The notes beneath the pieces were generated by a model. It ran no database searches. It was not told the origin of the DNA and saw nothing but the letters and a program-made list of their open reading frames with translations. Below are positions 34,563 through 41,727 of a stretch of 43,640 bases of DNA, one piece after another; position 1 is the first letter of the stretch; every line of letters begins with the position of its first letter. Source of the stretch: Sphingomonas sp. 32-62-10 (GTDB lineage Bacteria; Pseudomonadota; Alphaproteobacteria; Sphingomonadales; Sphingomonadaceae); the NCBI GenBank assembly GCA_002280555.1, contig NCEE01000020.1:1-43640 (forward strand). Reading direction: 5' to 3'. The translations under genes and the position numbers were made by a program.

Positions 34563-34738
34563 CGATCTCCTCCCGGTTCGTTAAGCCAAACGGCGCATCG
34601 CATAATTAGAGCAATAACACGATTCTGGCTTTCCTTTATGCTGGCTGAACGGGGCAGTTGATCATACTGCATTGAATATCTAGACGTGCCATTATCGCGG
34701 CTAATCTCAATTTCAGGACGCAAGGAAGGCACGCGATC

Positions 34739-35443
34739 GTGGCGGCAAAGGCACCAATAACACTCGCTGCAAAGGACCTGCCACCGTCCAAGGAAAGGCG
34801 GGCGCGACACAGCTATGGCAGCAACCGACAGCAAATTCTCGATGCTGCGCTACGTCTCTTCAACGATCAGGGTGTTGGCCCGGTCTCGACCAATCATATT
34901 TCTGCCGAAGTCGGTATCAGCCCCGGCAATCTCTATTATCATTTCAGGAACAAGGAAGACATCGTCTGGGCGCTGCTTCAGAACCTGCTTGGCGAGCTGC
35001 GGCTGCATTTCGAAAGCGCCTCGGAACTGGACCTCGCCGAACTGCTGGGCTGGTTGATGGGCAACGGTGTCGACATCATGTGGCGTTACCGCTTTGTGTT
35101 CGAAGACCGCGCGACCGTCGGGCGCCTCGACCGGCGCTTCGCGACGGTTGCACATGTGTTCCACCGGGAATTCTTAGCGCAAGTTGAAGACCGGATTTCG
35201 GTGAGCGTCACTAAGGGGTGGCTCGTCGCTGATCTCGGCCGCGAGCACATCCGCTCGATCGCGGCGATCACTTGGATTATCGTTCAAGGCGTGTTCGACT
35301 ATGCGCGCAACGATGCCGCAACCGAATCGATTACTAAGGACGATGTGCGCCGCGCTTATGCGCTGATGTTCAATCTTTACCTGCCCTATGTGGCGACCGA
35401 CGAGCGCCGGACAGCGCTCGACGCCATCGTACGCCGCGCTTGA
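34739..35443 (+). CDS. TetR/AcrR-family transcriptional regulator
   Basis: A 234-residue repressor-type regulator. The N-terminal helix-turn-helix is clear (RQQILDAALRLFNDQGVGPVS, then ISAEVGISPGNLYYHFRNKEDIVW). The C-terminal ligand-binding and dimer domain has WRYRFVFEDRATVGRLDRRF and is of a type with an unknown, probably hydrophobic ligand. The start is GTG at 34739 with AAGGAAGG 9 nt upstream. It is the only regulator in the cluster and is the best candidate to bind the palindrome between the divergent units at 38241-38269. Its 3' end overlaps the convergent hydrolase gene by 58 bp. Confidence 0.93.
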   Translation: MAAKAPITLAAKDLPPSKERRARHSYGSNRQQILDAALRLFNDQGVGPVSTNHISAEVGISPGNLYYHFRNKEDIVWALLQNLLGELRLHFESASELDLAELLGWLMGNGVDIMWRYRFVFEDRATVGRLDRRFATVAHVFHREFLAQVEDRISVSVTKGWLVADLGREHIRSIAAITWIIVQGVFDYARNDAATESITKDDVRRAYALMFNLYLPYVATDERRTALDAIVRRA

Positions 35444-36363
35444 TCTGCCTCAAAGTGCGTACGTAGCTCTGCAAGCACTGCCGCCTGGTTGGACGGCAAA
35501 AGTTCATGGGCCATTTCGGGAATAACGAGCAAGCGGGCATTGCCCAGTCGTCGTGCAAGATCGCGACCGTGCGCTAACGGCAACAGCGGATCGAAATCGC
35601 CGTGAATGACCAGGGCCGATGTCTCGATTGACCCCAACTGCCGCCAGCGCCGTGCGTCGGAGACGATGGCGGCAAGCTGCCGCTTTGACCCCTCTTGCGG
35701 TGGATAGCCATAACTGGTGGCACGCGTGACGCGTTGCGAAAGTTCAACCTTATCGGCATCGTCACGAGGCGCCGCGATCAGCTGTCGGACTCGCTGCATA
35801 TAGGCCTCAAGCGCGTCCAGGTCACGCGTGCGAGGGGGTTTCGCCATCAATTTGCGCACTGCGGCGTCCGGCAATGGCAATCTGGGGCCATTCGAGGACG
35901 TCATGATCAGTGAAAGCGTACGGATCCGATCGGGCACCAACAGCGCCATGCGCTGCGCGATCATGCCGCCCATCGACACCCCGAGGATGTCGCAGTCGCG
36001 GATCTCGAGCGCGTCGAGCACAGCGATCGCATCCTGCGCCATATCGGCGATCGCATAGGGAATGGCTGGCTTAAGCCAGCGCGGTATCGGCAGGCGTGCC
36101 ATGATCCAGGCAAGCAGCGGTCCCGGGGCAGGATGATCCGCCCAACGCGACGACTGGCCGACGTCGCGGTTGTCGATGGCTAAGACCCAGCGACCCGCAG
36201 CCACGAGTGCGGTGATGAATGACGGCGACCAATCCTCAATAGTAAGGGCGAGACCGTGGATCAGAAACAGTGGCGGGTCCGAGGCGTCGCCATAGCATCG
36301 GACTGCGATCTGACCTTCTGCACACGCAATGCTGCGGCTCTCGAAAGCCTGCGCTTCACTCAT
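35386..36363 (-). CDS. Alpha/beta-fold hydrolase
   Basis: A 325-residue esterase-like enzyme without signal peptide. The oxyanion HG motif is FLIHGLAL, the nucleophile Ser130 lies in LGVSMGGMIAQ, the acidic residue is in IHGDFDPLLP, and the catalytic His in IPEMAHELLPS, giving a complete triad. RGDVGQS-type NRDVGQSSRW is also typical. In context with a Baeyer-Villiger monooxygenase it would hydrolyse the ester or lactone formed from a ketone (inference). The ATG at 36363 overlaps the SCP2 gene by 4 bp (ATGA). The tail beyond the last His is Ala/Arg-rich and overlaps the tetR gene end. Confidence 0.92.
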   Translation of the reverse strand: MSEAQAFESRSIACAEGQIAVRCYGDASDPPLFLIHGLALTIEDWSPSFITALVAAGRWVLAIDNRDVGQSSRWADHPAPGPLLAWIMARLPIPRWLKPAIPYAIADMAQDAIAVLDALEIRDCDILGVSMGGMIAQRMALLVPDRIRTLSLIMTSSNGPRLPLPDAAVRKLMAKPPRTRDLDALEAYMQRVRQLIAAPRDDADKVELSQRVTRATSYGYPPQEGSKRQLAAIVSDARRWRQLGSIETSALVIHGDFDPLLPLAHGRDLARRLGNARLLVIPEMAHELLPSNQAAVLAELRTHFEADQARRTMASSAVRRSSVAT

Positions 36364-36653
36364 GCGTTGTCCAACAACGGACCAATCTGCATCGCGCCCC
36401 CCATGTCGCCTGCGACCTTCAGTTTCCCTGACATGAACGCGAAGGGCGCACTCAACTTCCCTTGCGCCAACTTCACGAAATCGTCGATGCCGACGGATAT
36501 CGTCGTTATGGCCTCGCTATCCTCGTTCGTCACTGTCTTGGCTGGATCATCGATAAAAACCTTGCCATCGGTACCAAAATCGAACTTCACCTTATGGGGG
36601 AAGTTGGCCTTTGCAACTGCAGCGCCCATCCGGCTTGTGATCTCGTCCAGCAC
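36360..36653 (-). CDS. SCP2 sterol-binding-domain protein
   Basis: A 97-residue protein consisting of a single SCP2 domain: VKFDFGTDGKVFIDD, a middle strand (AITTISVGIDDFVKLAQGKL) and the C-terminal FMSGKLKVAGDMGGAMQIGPLL, which is diagnostic of the fold. It binds hydrophobic ligands such as sterols, fatty acids or acyl-CoA. The start is GTG at 36653 with AGGGAG 8 nt before. Directly coupled to the hydrolase gene by ATGA overlap. The most likely role is as carrier of the lipophilic substrate of this cluster (inference). Confidence 0.9.
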   Translation of the reverse strand: MLDEITSRMGAAVAKANFPHKVKFDFGTDGKVFIDDPAKTVTNEDSEAITTISVGIDDFVKLAQGKLSAPFAFMSGKLKVAGDMGGAMQIGPLLDNA

Positions 36654-36682
36654 ATCAAACTCCCTGCAAATTATCTACGATC

Positions 36683-36701
36683 TGTACAACCGCGTGGTAC
36701 A
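36683..36701 (-). promoter_or_regulatory. Quasi-palindrome upstream of the SCP2-hydrolase gene pair
   Basis: TGTAC at 36683-36687 and GTACA at 36697-36701, with further symmetric positions between them (14 of 19 symmetric). It lies about 30 bp upstream of the SCP2 start in the 103-bp gap to the DUF1254 gene. It may be an operator for an internal promoter. It does not resemble the palindrome at 38250-38261. Confidence 0.3.
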
Positions 36702-36756
36702 ATTTTAGAATATTTAGTCTATTTTGTTCAAGCAAATAAAGTCGGGTTATCTCCAT

Positions 36757-37311
36757 CTAGCCAACTTTCGGCGCGGTGGTCATGCACACATCCTTCTGAC
36801 GTTCAGCGTCAATCGCGGCAAATGCGCCTGCCGTGGGTGCTAGCCTGCGAACGAGCAGCAGTGCCCTGCGCGAGGAAATACGAACGACCGTCGGGCCGGT
36901 GGCTGTGACGGGGGCCTGCGCGTCCGCAATCAATAGACGCAGCGGCGACTTGTCGCGCGTTTCTCCAGCTGCGGTTAAAAGGCTGCCCGCACTCCAGATG
37001 GTATCGGTGTTCTCGCCGTAAAGCGCCACCACGGCGGGCGCGACCGCGCGATTGACCACGACGTTGACCGCCCCCCCCGACACGTTGATCGAGCAGGCCG
37101 AATAGGCGAGATCCGGCGAAGGGCGCACGACGGTTTGACTCTGAGGCGTTGTACGCGGCGAATGAAGGAAATGGTTGGGGCCGCCCGTCTTCTCGGCTGC
37201 ACCCCGCAAAACCACGCGCATGATCGCACTTGGGATGGCGACTACAGTCGCGACATGCACGGCCCCTGCCAGCACGATAGTGGCGATAATCGGTCCGGCC
37301 CAGCGGTTCAT
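36757..37311 (-). CDS. DUF1254-type membrane-anchored protein
   Basis: A 184-residue protein with one N-terminal membrane segment (WAGPIIATIVLAGAVHVATVVA) and a periplasmic domain resembling the DUF1254 half of DUF1254/DUF1214 proteins (NHFLHSPRTTPQSQTVVRPSPDLAYSACSINV is the conserved opening, followed by VALYGENTDTIWSAG). In many bacteria both halves are in one protein; here the DUF1214 part is the preceding gene, overlapping by 4 bp (ATGA). The function is unknown; family members are often linked to steroid or hydrocarbon breakdown or to polysaccharide lyase-like folds. Confidence 0.8.
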   Translation of the reverse strand: MNRWAGPIIATIVLAGAVHVATVVAIPSAIMRVVLRGAAEKTGGPNHFLHSPRTTPQSQTVVRPSPDLAYSACSINVSGGAVNVVVNRAVAPAVVALYGENTDTIWSAGSLLTAAGETRDKSPLRLLIADAQAPVTATGPTVVRISSRRALLLVRRLAPTAGAFAAIDAERQKDVCMTTAPKVG

Positions 37312-37883
37312 ACTTTTTCTCCCGCACAGCTTTGGCGCACAATGTCGGGTCCGACGATCTTCGACAGCGCCTCCGGCGCAATGCTATGCGGGCGGTAAAG
37401 GCGCATCATGAGCACGGGCCGCTTGCTGGCACGTGTCGAGATCCAGTGTCCTTCAGCCGGTCGGTCAGGCCCGACCAGCGCCGACCATGCGCCACTGCCT
37501 GCGCGCGTGGCATCGATCGAGGACGCGCCGTCGGTGTTGCGCGCCAGATACTGATCCTCGGCATAGAGCGTCACCGACCACCACGCAGCCGGTTGCGGAC
37601 CACCCGACAGGCGATAGGTGCAGCGTGCGTCGAGCGCGCGGCCCTCGCTGTCGGTCGAGCGATCGAAATACACTGCCTGATTTGCCGACAGCGCGAGCAG
37701 GCCCGCTCGCGCCACGGTCGCCCGCGTCCACGGGTCTGCCGAGGCCGCGCCATTGCTGACATTGGTCGACCAAGCACCGGCACGCACGCCGCCGGTCAAC
37801 CCGCTCTGCGTCGCGAGCAGCGCGGATCCGACCCCGCCGACAATACCGGCGACCACGGCCAGACTCCAGACTTTCCACCCCAT
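37308..37883 (-). CDS. DUF1214-type membrane-anchored protein
   Basis: A 191-residue protein. One N-terminal membrane segment (VWSLAVVAGIVGGVGSALLA) is followed by the DUF1214 beta-sandwich (DPWTRATVARAGLLALSANQAVYF, YRLSGGPQPAAWWSVTLYAED, QYLARNTDG), which is typical. Start at 37883 (MGWKVW) is chosen by the membrane anchor and an AAGGG 8-12 nt upstream; the longer frame adds a non-hydrophobic leader. It lies 13 bp after the 66-residue gene and overlaps the DUF1254 gene. DUF1214 and DUF1254 halves probably associate into one unit in the periplasm. Confidence 0.85.
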   Translation of the reverse strand: MGWKVWSLAVVAGIVGGVGSALLATQSGLTGGVRAGAWSTNVSNGAASADPWTRATVARAGLLALSANQAVYFDRSTDSEGRALDARCTYRLSGGPQPAAWWSVTLYAEDQYLARNTDGASSIDATRAGSGAWSALVGPDRPAEGHWISTRASKRPVLMMRLYRPHSIAPEALSKIVGPDIVRQSCAGEKV

Positions 37884-37896
37884 CGATTCAGCCCTT

Positions 37897-38097
37897 TCAG
37901 TCGATGATATTGTCGGTTGCGGCCAACTCGCCGAAGCCCGGTCCGGGCATGCGCCGACCAAAACGGATCAGCTGCGAATCCAGCACGGCTGCGGAACGGT
38001 GTTTGACGGCCTCGCGGTAGTCCGGGTCGGCGAGCATGGCGAGAAAGGCTCGATAGGCCTCGCGCTCGGGATTGATATGGCCCGGTAGCTCCGTCAT
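37897..38097 (-). CDS. 66-residue small protein of unknown function
   Basis: A short, soluble protein, MTELPGHINPEREAYRAF then LADPDYREAVKHRSAAV and an acidic end. No membrane segment and no motif that I recognise. It overlaps the preceding 41-residue frame by 4 bp (ATGA) and is followed 13 bp later by the DUF1214 gene, so it lies inside a compact operon. The composition is normal for the region. Existence: likely; role: unknown. Confidence 0.6.
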   Translation of the reverse strand: MTELPGHINPEREAYRAFLAMLADPDYREAVKHRSAAVLDSQLIRFGRRMPGPGFGELAATDNIID

Positions 38098-38219
38098 GCG
38101 ACGGTAGCCGTCGGATGTGACCGTGCGGCCGTATAGAGCCCGACGACAATAAACGCTTCAGCGCGTCGAACCCTCGCCAGGCTCTGCTCGATCTGCGCTG
38201 CATGAGATCCGATCGCCAT
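38094..38219 (-). CDS. 41-residue small protein, first gene of the minus-strand operon
   Basis: A short frame, MAIGSHAAQIEQSLARVRR then AEAFIVVGLYTAARSHPTATVA, ending in a TGA that overlaps the next ATG. Support comes from an AAGGAAGG ribosome site (38228-38235) 8 nt upstream and from a promoter at 38241-38269 that would place the transcript start only about 15 nt before the start codon. It has one weakly hydrophobic patch. No family recognised. It may be a leader peptide that couples translation into the operon. Confidence 0.55.
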   Translation of the reverse strand: MAIGSHAAQIEQSLARVRRAEAFIVVGLYTAARSHPTATVA

Positions 38220-38240
38220 TTGCCAAACCTTCCTTGACTT

Positions 38241-38269
38241 ATTCTAATGGAGTAATTACTCTTATTGAA
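38241..38269 (-). promoter_or_regulatory. Promoter with palindromic operator between divergent units
   Basis: On the minus strand TTCAAT (38264-38269) and TAGAAT (38241-38246, 5 of 6 to the sigma-70 -10 box) are spaced by exactly 17 bp. The spacer holds GAGTAATTACTC (38250-38261), a perfect 12-bp palindrome, the usual place for a TetR-type operator. It drives the 41-residue gene and the DUF1214/DUF1254 genes, and could also block an oppositely directed promoter for the SDR gene at 38348 (TTGACT at 38234-38239). Confidence 0.65.
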
Positions 38270-38347
38270 GTTTGGACGTGCATGCAACGCTTTTCGTTGG
38301 ACGGTTTGCCTGCTCGTGTCCCGGCGTTCAACAAAGGTGTGATCCCA

Positions 38348-39166
38348 ATGCAACTGAAGCTGAAAGACAAAGTCGTGGTCCTTACGGGGGCGGCGAGTGG
38401 CATCGGCGCAGCCATGTCGGATCGGCTGGCTGCAAAGGGTGCGCGTCTCGCGCTCATCGACAAGAGCGGCAATGCGCTGGGCGAAACGCTCGATCGCGCG
38501 CGCTCGGCCGGGGCGACTGCAACCGGCTATGTGCTCGACATCACCGACCGCGCGGCCGTCGCGGATTTGCCCGATCGTGTCATGGCGGATCATGGTCGCG
38601 CAACGGTTCTGGTGAATGGCGCTGGTGTCACACTGCTCGGAACCTTCGATCAGACCACCCTCGAGGAGTTCGACTGGGTGATGGACGTGAACTTCAACGC
38701 GATGGTGCGGATGACGCACGCGTTCCTACCGCTGCTGCAACAGCAGCCGCAGGCGCATATCTGCAACATCTCAAGCCTGTTCGGCCTGATCGCGCTGCCT
38801 TCGCAGGCTGCATATGCGGCCAGCAAATTCGCGGCGCGCGGATTTTCCGAGGGGCTGCGACACGAGCTCGAAGGCAGCAACGTGGGCTTGACCGTCGTCC
38901 ATCCGGGTGGCGTCAACACTGCGATCGCGCGGGATGCGCGGGTGCCGTCATCGACCACACCTGAAGAGGCTGAGGCGCGGAAGGCACGCGCCGCCAAACT
39001 GCTGAAGACGCCGCCCGAAAAGGCGGCGGACCAAATCATCGCCGCAATTGAGAAGCGCCAGCCGCGCCTCCTCATTGGACGAGACGCTCGCATGGGCGAC
39101 CGTATCCAGCGGCTTTTTCCGGCCAGCTACTGGTCGAAAATGAAAGGATTCGTAAATGACAAGTGA
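38348..39166 (+). CDS. Short-chain dehydrogenase/reductase (SDR)
   Basis: A 272-residue NAD(P)-dependent oxidoreductase. TGAASGIGAAM is the cofactor-binding Gly motif, NGAG (VLVNGAGV) the structural motif, Ser in NISSLFGL and YAASK (Tyr-x-x-x-Lys) the catalytic pair. LIDKSG at the end of the second strand favours NAD over NADP (Asp after LI). It probably interconverts an alcohol and the ketone used by the monooxygenase encoded next. Start: ATG 38348, the first one consistent with KLKDKVVVLTG. Its end overlaps the monooxygenase start by 11 bp. Confidence 0.93.
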   Translation: MQLKLKDKVVVLTGAASGIGAAMSDRLAAKGARLALIDKSGNALGETLDRARSAGATATGYVLDITDRAAVADLPDRVMADHGRATVLVNGAGVTLLGTFDQTTLEEFDWVMDVNFNAMVRMTHAFLPLLQQQPQAHICNISSLFGLIALPSQAAYAASKFAARGFSEGLRHELEGSNVGLTVVHPGGVNTAIARDARVPSSTTPEEAEARKARAAKLLKTPPEKAADQIIAAIEKRQPRLLIGRDARMGDRIQRLFPASYWSKMKGFVNDK

Positions 39167-40673
39167 TCTTAAACCCACACAATCATTGCCCGCCCATGTC
39201 GACGTTCTGATCATAGGCGCGGGAATTTCGGGTATCGGTGCCGCCGTTCATCTGCGCAAGCATTGCCCCGGCACGTCCTTCCTGATCGCTGAGCGCCGCC
39301 CCGAGATCGGCGGCACCTGGGACCTCTTTCGCTATCCCGGCGTGCGCTCAGACTCCGACATGTACACGTTGGGCTTCAGCTTCAAACCCTGGACCAGGCG
39401 CAAGGCGATTGCCGGCGCGGATGACATCATGGCCTATCTGCGCGAAACGGTTGATCAATATGGCATCCGTCGGGACATCCGGCATGGCATGAGCATCGCC
39501 GCCGCGTCGTGGTCGAGCGAAACGGCGCTGTGGACCGTGACGGGGACGATCGGCTCCGACAAGACCCTGTTCTCGATCACATGTAGGATGCTTTTCAGCT
39601 GCACCGGCTATTATGACTATGACGAAGGCTACACCCCCGACTTTCCGGGCCGCGAGCGCTACCAGGGGCTGTTTATTCATCCGCAACAATGGCCCGAAGA
39701 TCTCGACTATCGGGGTGACCACATCGTCGTGATCGGGAGCGGCGCGACGGCAGTTACGCTCATTCCTTCGCTTGCGGCTGGAGGTGCCGAGAAGGTAACG
39801 ATGCTTCAGCGCACACCGACCTACATTGCATCACAACCATCTTCGGACAAGATTGCGCTGGGACTGCAATCGTTCCTACCCGCGAAATGGGCCTATACGA
39901 TCACCCGCTACAAGAATATTCTCTACCAAATGTTCGTCTATCACATCTCCCGAACACGTCCTGACGGGCTGCGCAAACGGCTGATTGACATGGTGAAGGA
40001 CGAGCTGCCCGAAGGCTTCGACGTCGCCAAACACTTCACGCCGCCATACAATCCCTGGGACGAACGGCTTTGTGCGGTCACCGATGGCGACATGTTCCGC
40101 ACCATCCGCGAAGGGCGCGCGGATGTTGTCACCGACCGGATAAAGACCTTCACGGAGGACGGCGTCCTCCTCGAATCCGGCCAAGAACTGAAGGCCGACA
40201 TCATCGTCTCGGCAACAGGCTTGAAGATCAAAGTGCTCTCGGGAATGGTCTTGACGGTGGATGGCAAGCCCATCAATCCCGGCGACCGGCTGCTCTACAA
40301 GGGCATCATGTTCAATGATGTGCCAAACTTCGCGATGTGGTTCGGCTATACCAATGCCGGCTGGACATTGAAAGCCGATCTTACATCGGAGTATATGTGC
40401 CGGTTGATCAAATACATGGACGCGAACGAGCTCAAGATCGCCACGCCCGAAATTGGCGAGGATCCGGTAGAGGCCCAGCCTATGGTCAATTTCTCGTCGG
40501 GCTATATCCAGCGCTCGGCGGACCTTATGCCCAAGAGCGGGACGCGCGCGCCATGGAAGCTGCACCAGAATTTCTTCAAGGACGCGCGCGTGCTTCGTCA
40601 CGGACCGCTGGACGACGAGATGGTGTTTGCCAACCCCGCGCCGGCCTCGGCGAAGTTTGACCAGGCGGCTTGA
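39156..40673 (+). CDS. EthA-like Baeyer-Villiger flavin monooxygenase
   Basis: A 505-residue FAD/NADPH enzyme that inserts oxygen next to a ketone to give an ester. Visible are FAD-binding GAGISGIG (21-28), GGTWDLFRYPGVRSDSDMY, the Baeyer-Villiger fingerprint YQGLFIHPQQWP (169-180, with Tyr in the usual Phe position), and the NADPH-binding GSGATA (194-199). The sequence follows mycobacterial EthA closely throughout, including YNPWDERLC and YTNAGWTLKADL. EthA is known for ketone oxidation and for activating thioamide drugs. Overlap with the SDR gene indicates a common message. Substrate unknown. Confidence 0.93.
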   Translation: MTSDLKPTQSLPAHVDVLIIGAGISGIGAAVHLRKHCPGTSFLIAERRPEIGGTWDLFRYPGVRSDSDMYTLGFSFKPWTRRKAIAGADDIMAYLRETVDQYGIRRDIRHGMSIAAASWSSETALWTVTGTIGSDKTLFSITCRMLFSCTGYYDYDEGYTPDFPGRERYQGLFIHPQQWPEDLDYRGDHIVVIGSGATAVTLIPSLAAGGAEKVTMLQRTPTYIASQPSSDKIALGLQSFLPAKWAYTITRYKNILYQMFVYHISRTRPDGLRKRLIDMVKDELPEGFDVAKHFTPPYNPWDERLCAVTDGDMFRTIREGRADVVTDRIKTFTEDGVLLESGQELKADIIVSATGLKIKVLSGMVLTVDGKPINPGDRLLYKGIMFNDVPNFAMWFGYTNAGWTLKADLTSEYMCRLIKYMDANELKIATPEIGEDPVEAQPMVNFSSGYIQRSADLMPKSGTRAPWKLHQNFFKDARVLRHGPLDDEMVFANPAPASAKFDQAA

Positions 40674-40705
40674 TCGCTGCGCTATCCACCGCGACCGTCT
40701 GCGCT

Positions 40706-41552
40706 GGCTCTGTCAGACCAACGAGGTAGGTGCTAGCGGGCGGCGATGAGCCGCAAATCCAGAGCAAAGCCCGCTTCCCCTTTTCGCTGTTTCAACTCGT
40801 CGCCCGAGGTGATCAGTCTGGTAGTCATGATGTACGTCCGCTTTCCACTCAGTTTGCGGAACGTTGAGGACCTGCTGTTCGAGCGCGGTATCGACATCTG
40901 CCACGAGACGGTACGGATGTGGTGGAACAGGTTTGGGCCAGTGTTTGCTGGTGACATCAGGCGCCAGCGGGTATCGCGTATGCGGGGCTTCCGCCATTGG
41001 AAATGGCACCTGGATGAAATGTACGTGAAGCTCAATGGCGAGATGGTGTACCTCTGGCGCGCAGTCGATCACGAAGGCGAAATCCTCGAGAGCTATGTAA
41101 CCAAAAAGCGCGATAAATCAGCGACACTCGCCTTCATGAAGAAGGCGCTGAAGCGGCACGGCCAGGCCGAGGTCATCGTTACTGACGGGCTCAAATCTTA
41201 CCCCGCCGCGATGCGCGAATTGGGAAATCTGGATCGTCGCGAGATTGGCCGATGGGACAACAACAGGGTCGAGAACAGTCACCTTCCCTTCCGACGAAGG
41301 GAGCGCGCGATGCTCCGGTTCAGGCGAATGAAGCCGTTGCAAAAGTTCGCCTCGGTCCACGCCAACGTCCATAATCAGTTGGCTTCGCCGCCCTTCGGGT
41401 CAATCTTGAACGCCACATCGTCGATCGCCAAACCTTCAAAGAACGCCGCTCAGCCGCACTGGCCGAGTGGCAATCGCTCGCCAGCTAAGCGTCGCACTCA
41501 AAGCCCGATTCGCATCGTCGAGAGACGAGTTCGCAAAAGACTGACAGCACGC
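40706..41552 (+). mobile_element. IS6-family insertion sequence, degraded
   Basis: The left end GGCTCTGTCAGACCAA (40706-40721) has the typical IS6 start, and a likely right end lies at about 41537-41552 (reverse complement begins with GTGCTGTCAGTCTTT). Only CTGTCAG and a few more bases agree between the two ends, and no 8-bp duplication flanks them. The length, about 850 bp, suits the family. The transposase is frameshifted (next entry). I regard it as a remnant, possibly a hybrid of two related elements. Confidence 0.7.
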
Positions 41553-41609
41553 CCCGCAAAAACCGAGCCACCACTCGGAGATCGGAAAACGCAGGCCGAT
41601 CCTAGCTGA
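40746..41609 (+). pseudogene. IS6-family DDE transposase, C-terminal frameshift
   Basis: The product reads as an IS6 transposase through residue 210: helix-turn-helix LEDLL-like NVEDLLFERGIDICHETV, the first Asp in WHLDEMYVK (D90), second Asp in IVTDGLKSY (D147) and Glu in NNRVENSH (E176), then SVHANVHN. After that, the expected NLERHIVDRQTFKERRSAA segment appears in another frame (from 41399, ending at a TAA at 41486-41488). About 17 extra nucleotides near 41376-41398 caused the shift. In the original frame the protein runs on for 77 unrelated residues to 41609. The DDE residues are all there, but activity is doubtful. Confidence 0.85.
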
Positions 41610-41727
41610 GAGGTCATTTAGCGTGCCGTGTTGGCCGGATCAAACTCATGGCGGCGCATCTCATCGCGCTAGCTCGTTGACCAGCCTAATGTATGCCATT
41701 AGATCGCTCAACGAGCCAACGCGCACG

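Noticed and set aside
38220..38347. Upstream start of the SDR gene at 38234
   Set aside because: It would translate the promoter/operator region; SDRs begin close to KLKDKVVVLTG, so 38348 is preferred.
34104..41552. Composite transposon bounded by the MITE and the IS6 element
   Set aside because: The ends are only partly alike, orientations and target duplications do not fit, and there is one transposase only, broken.
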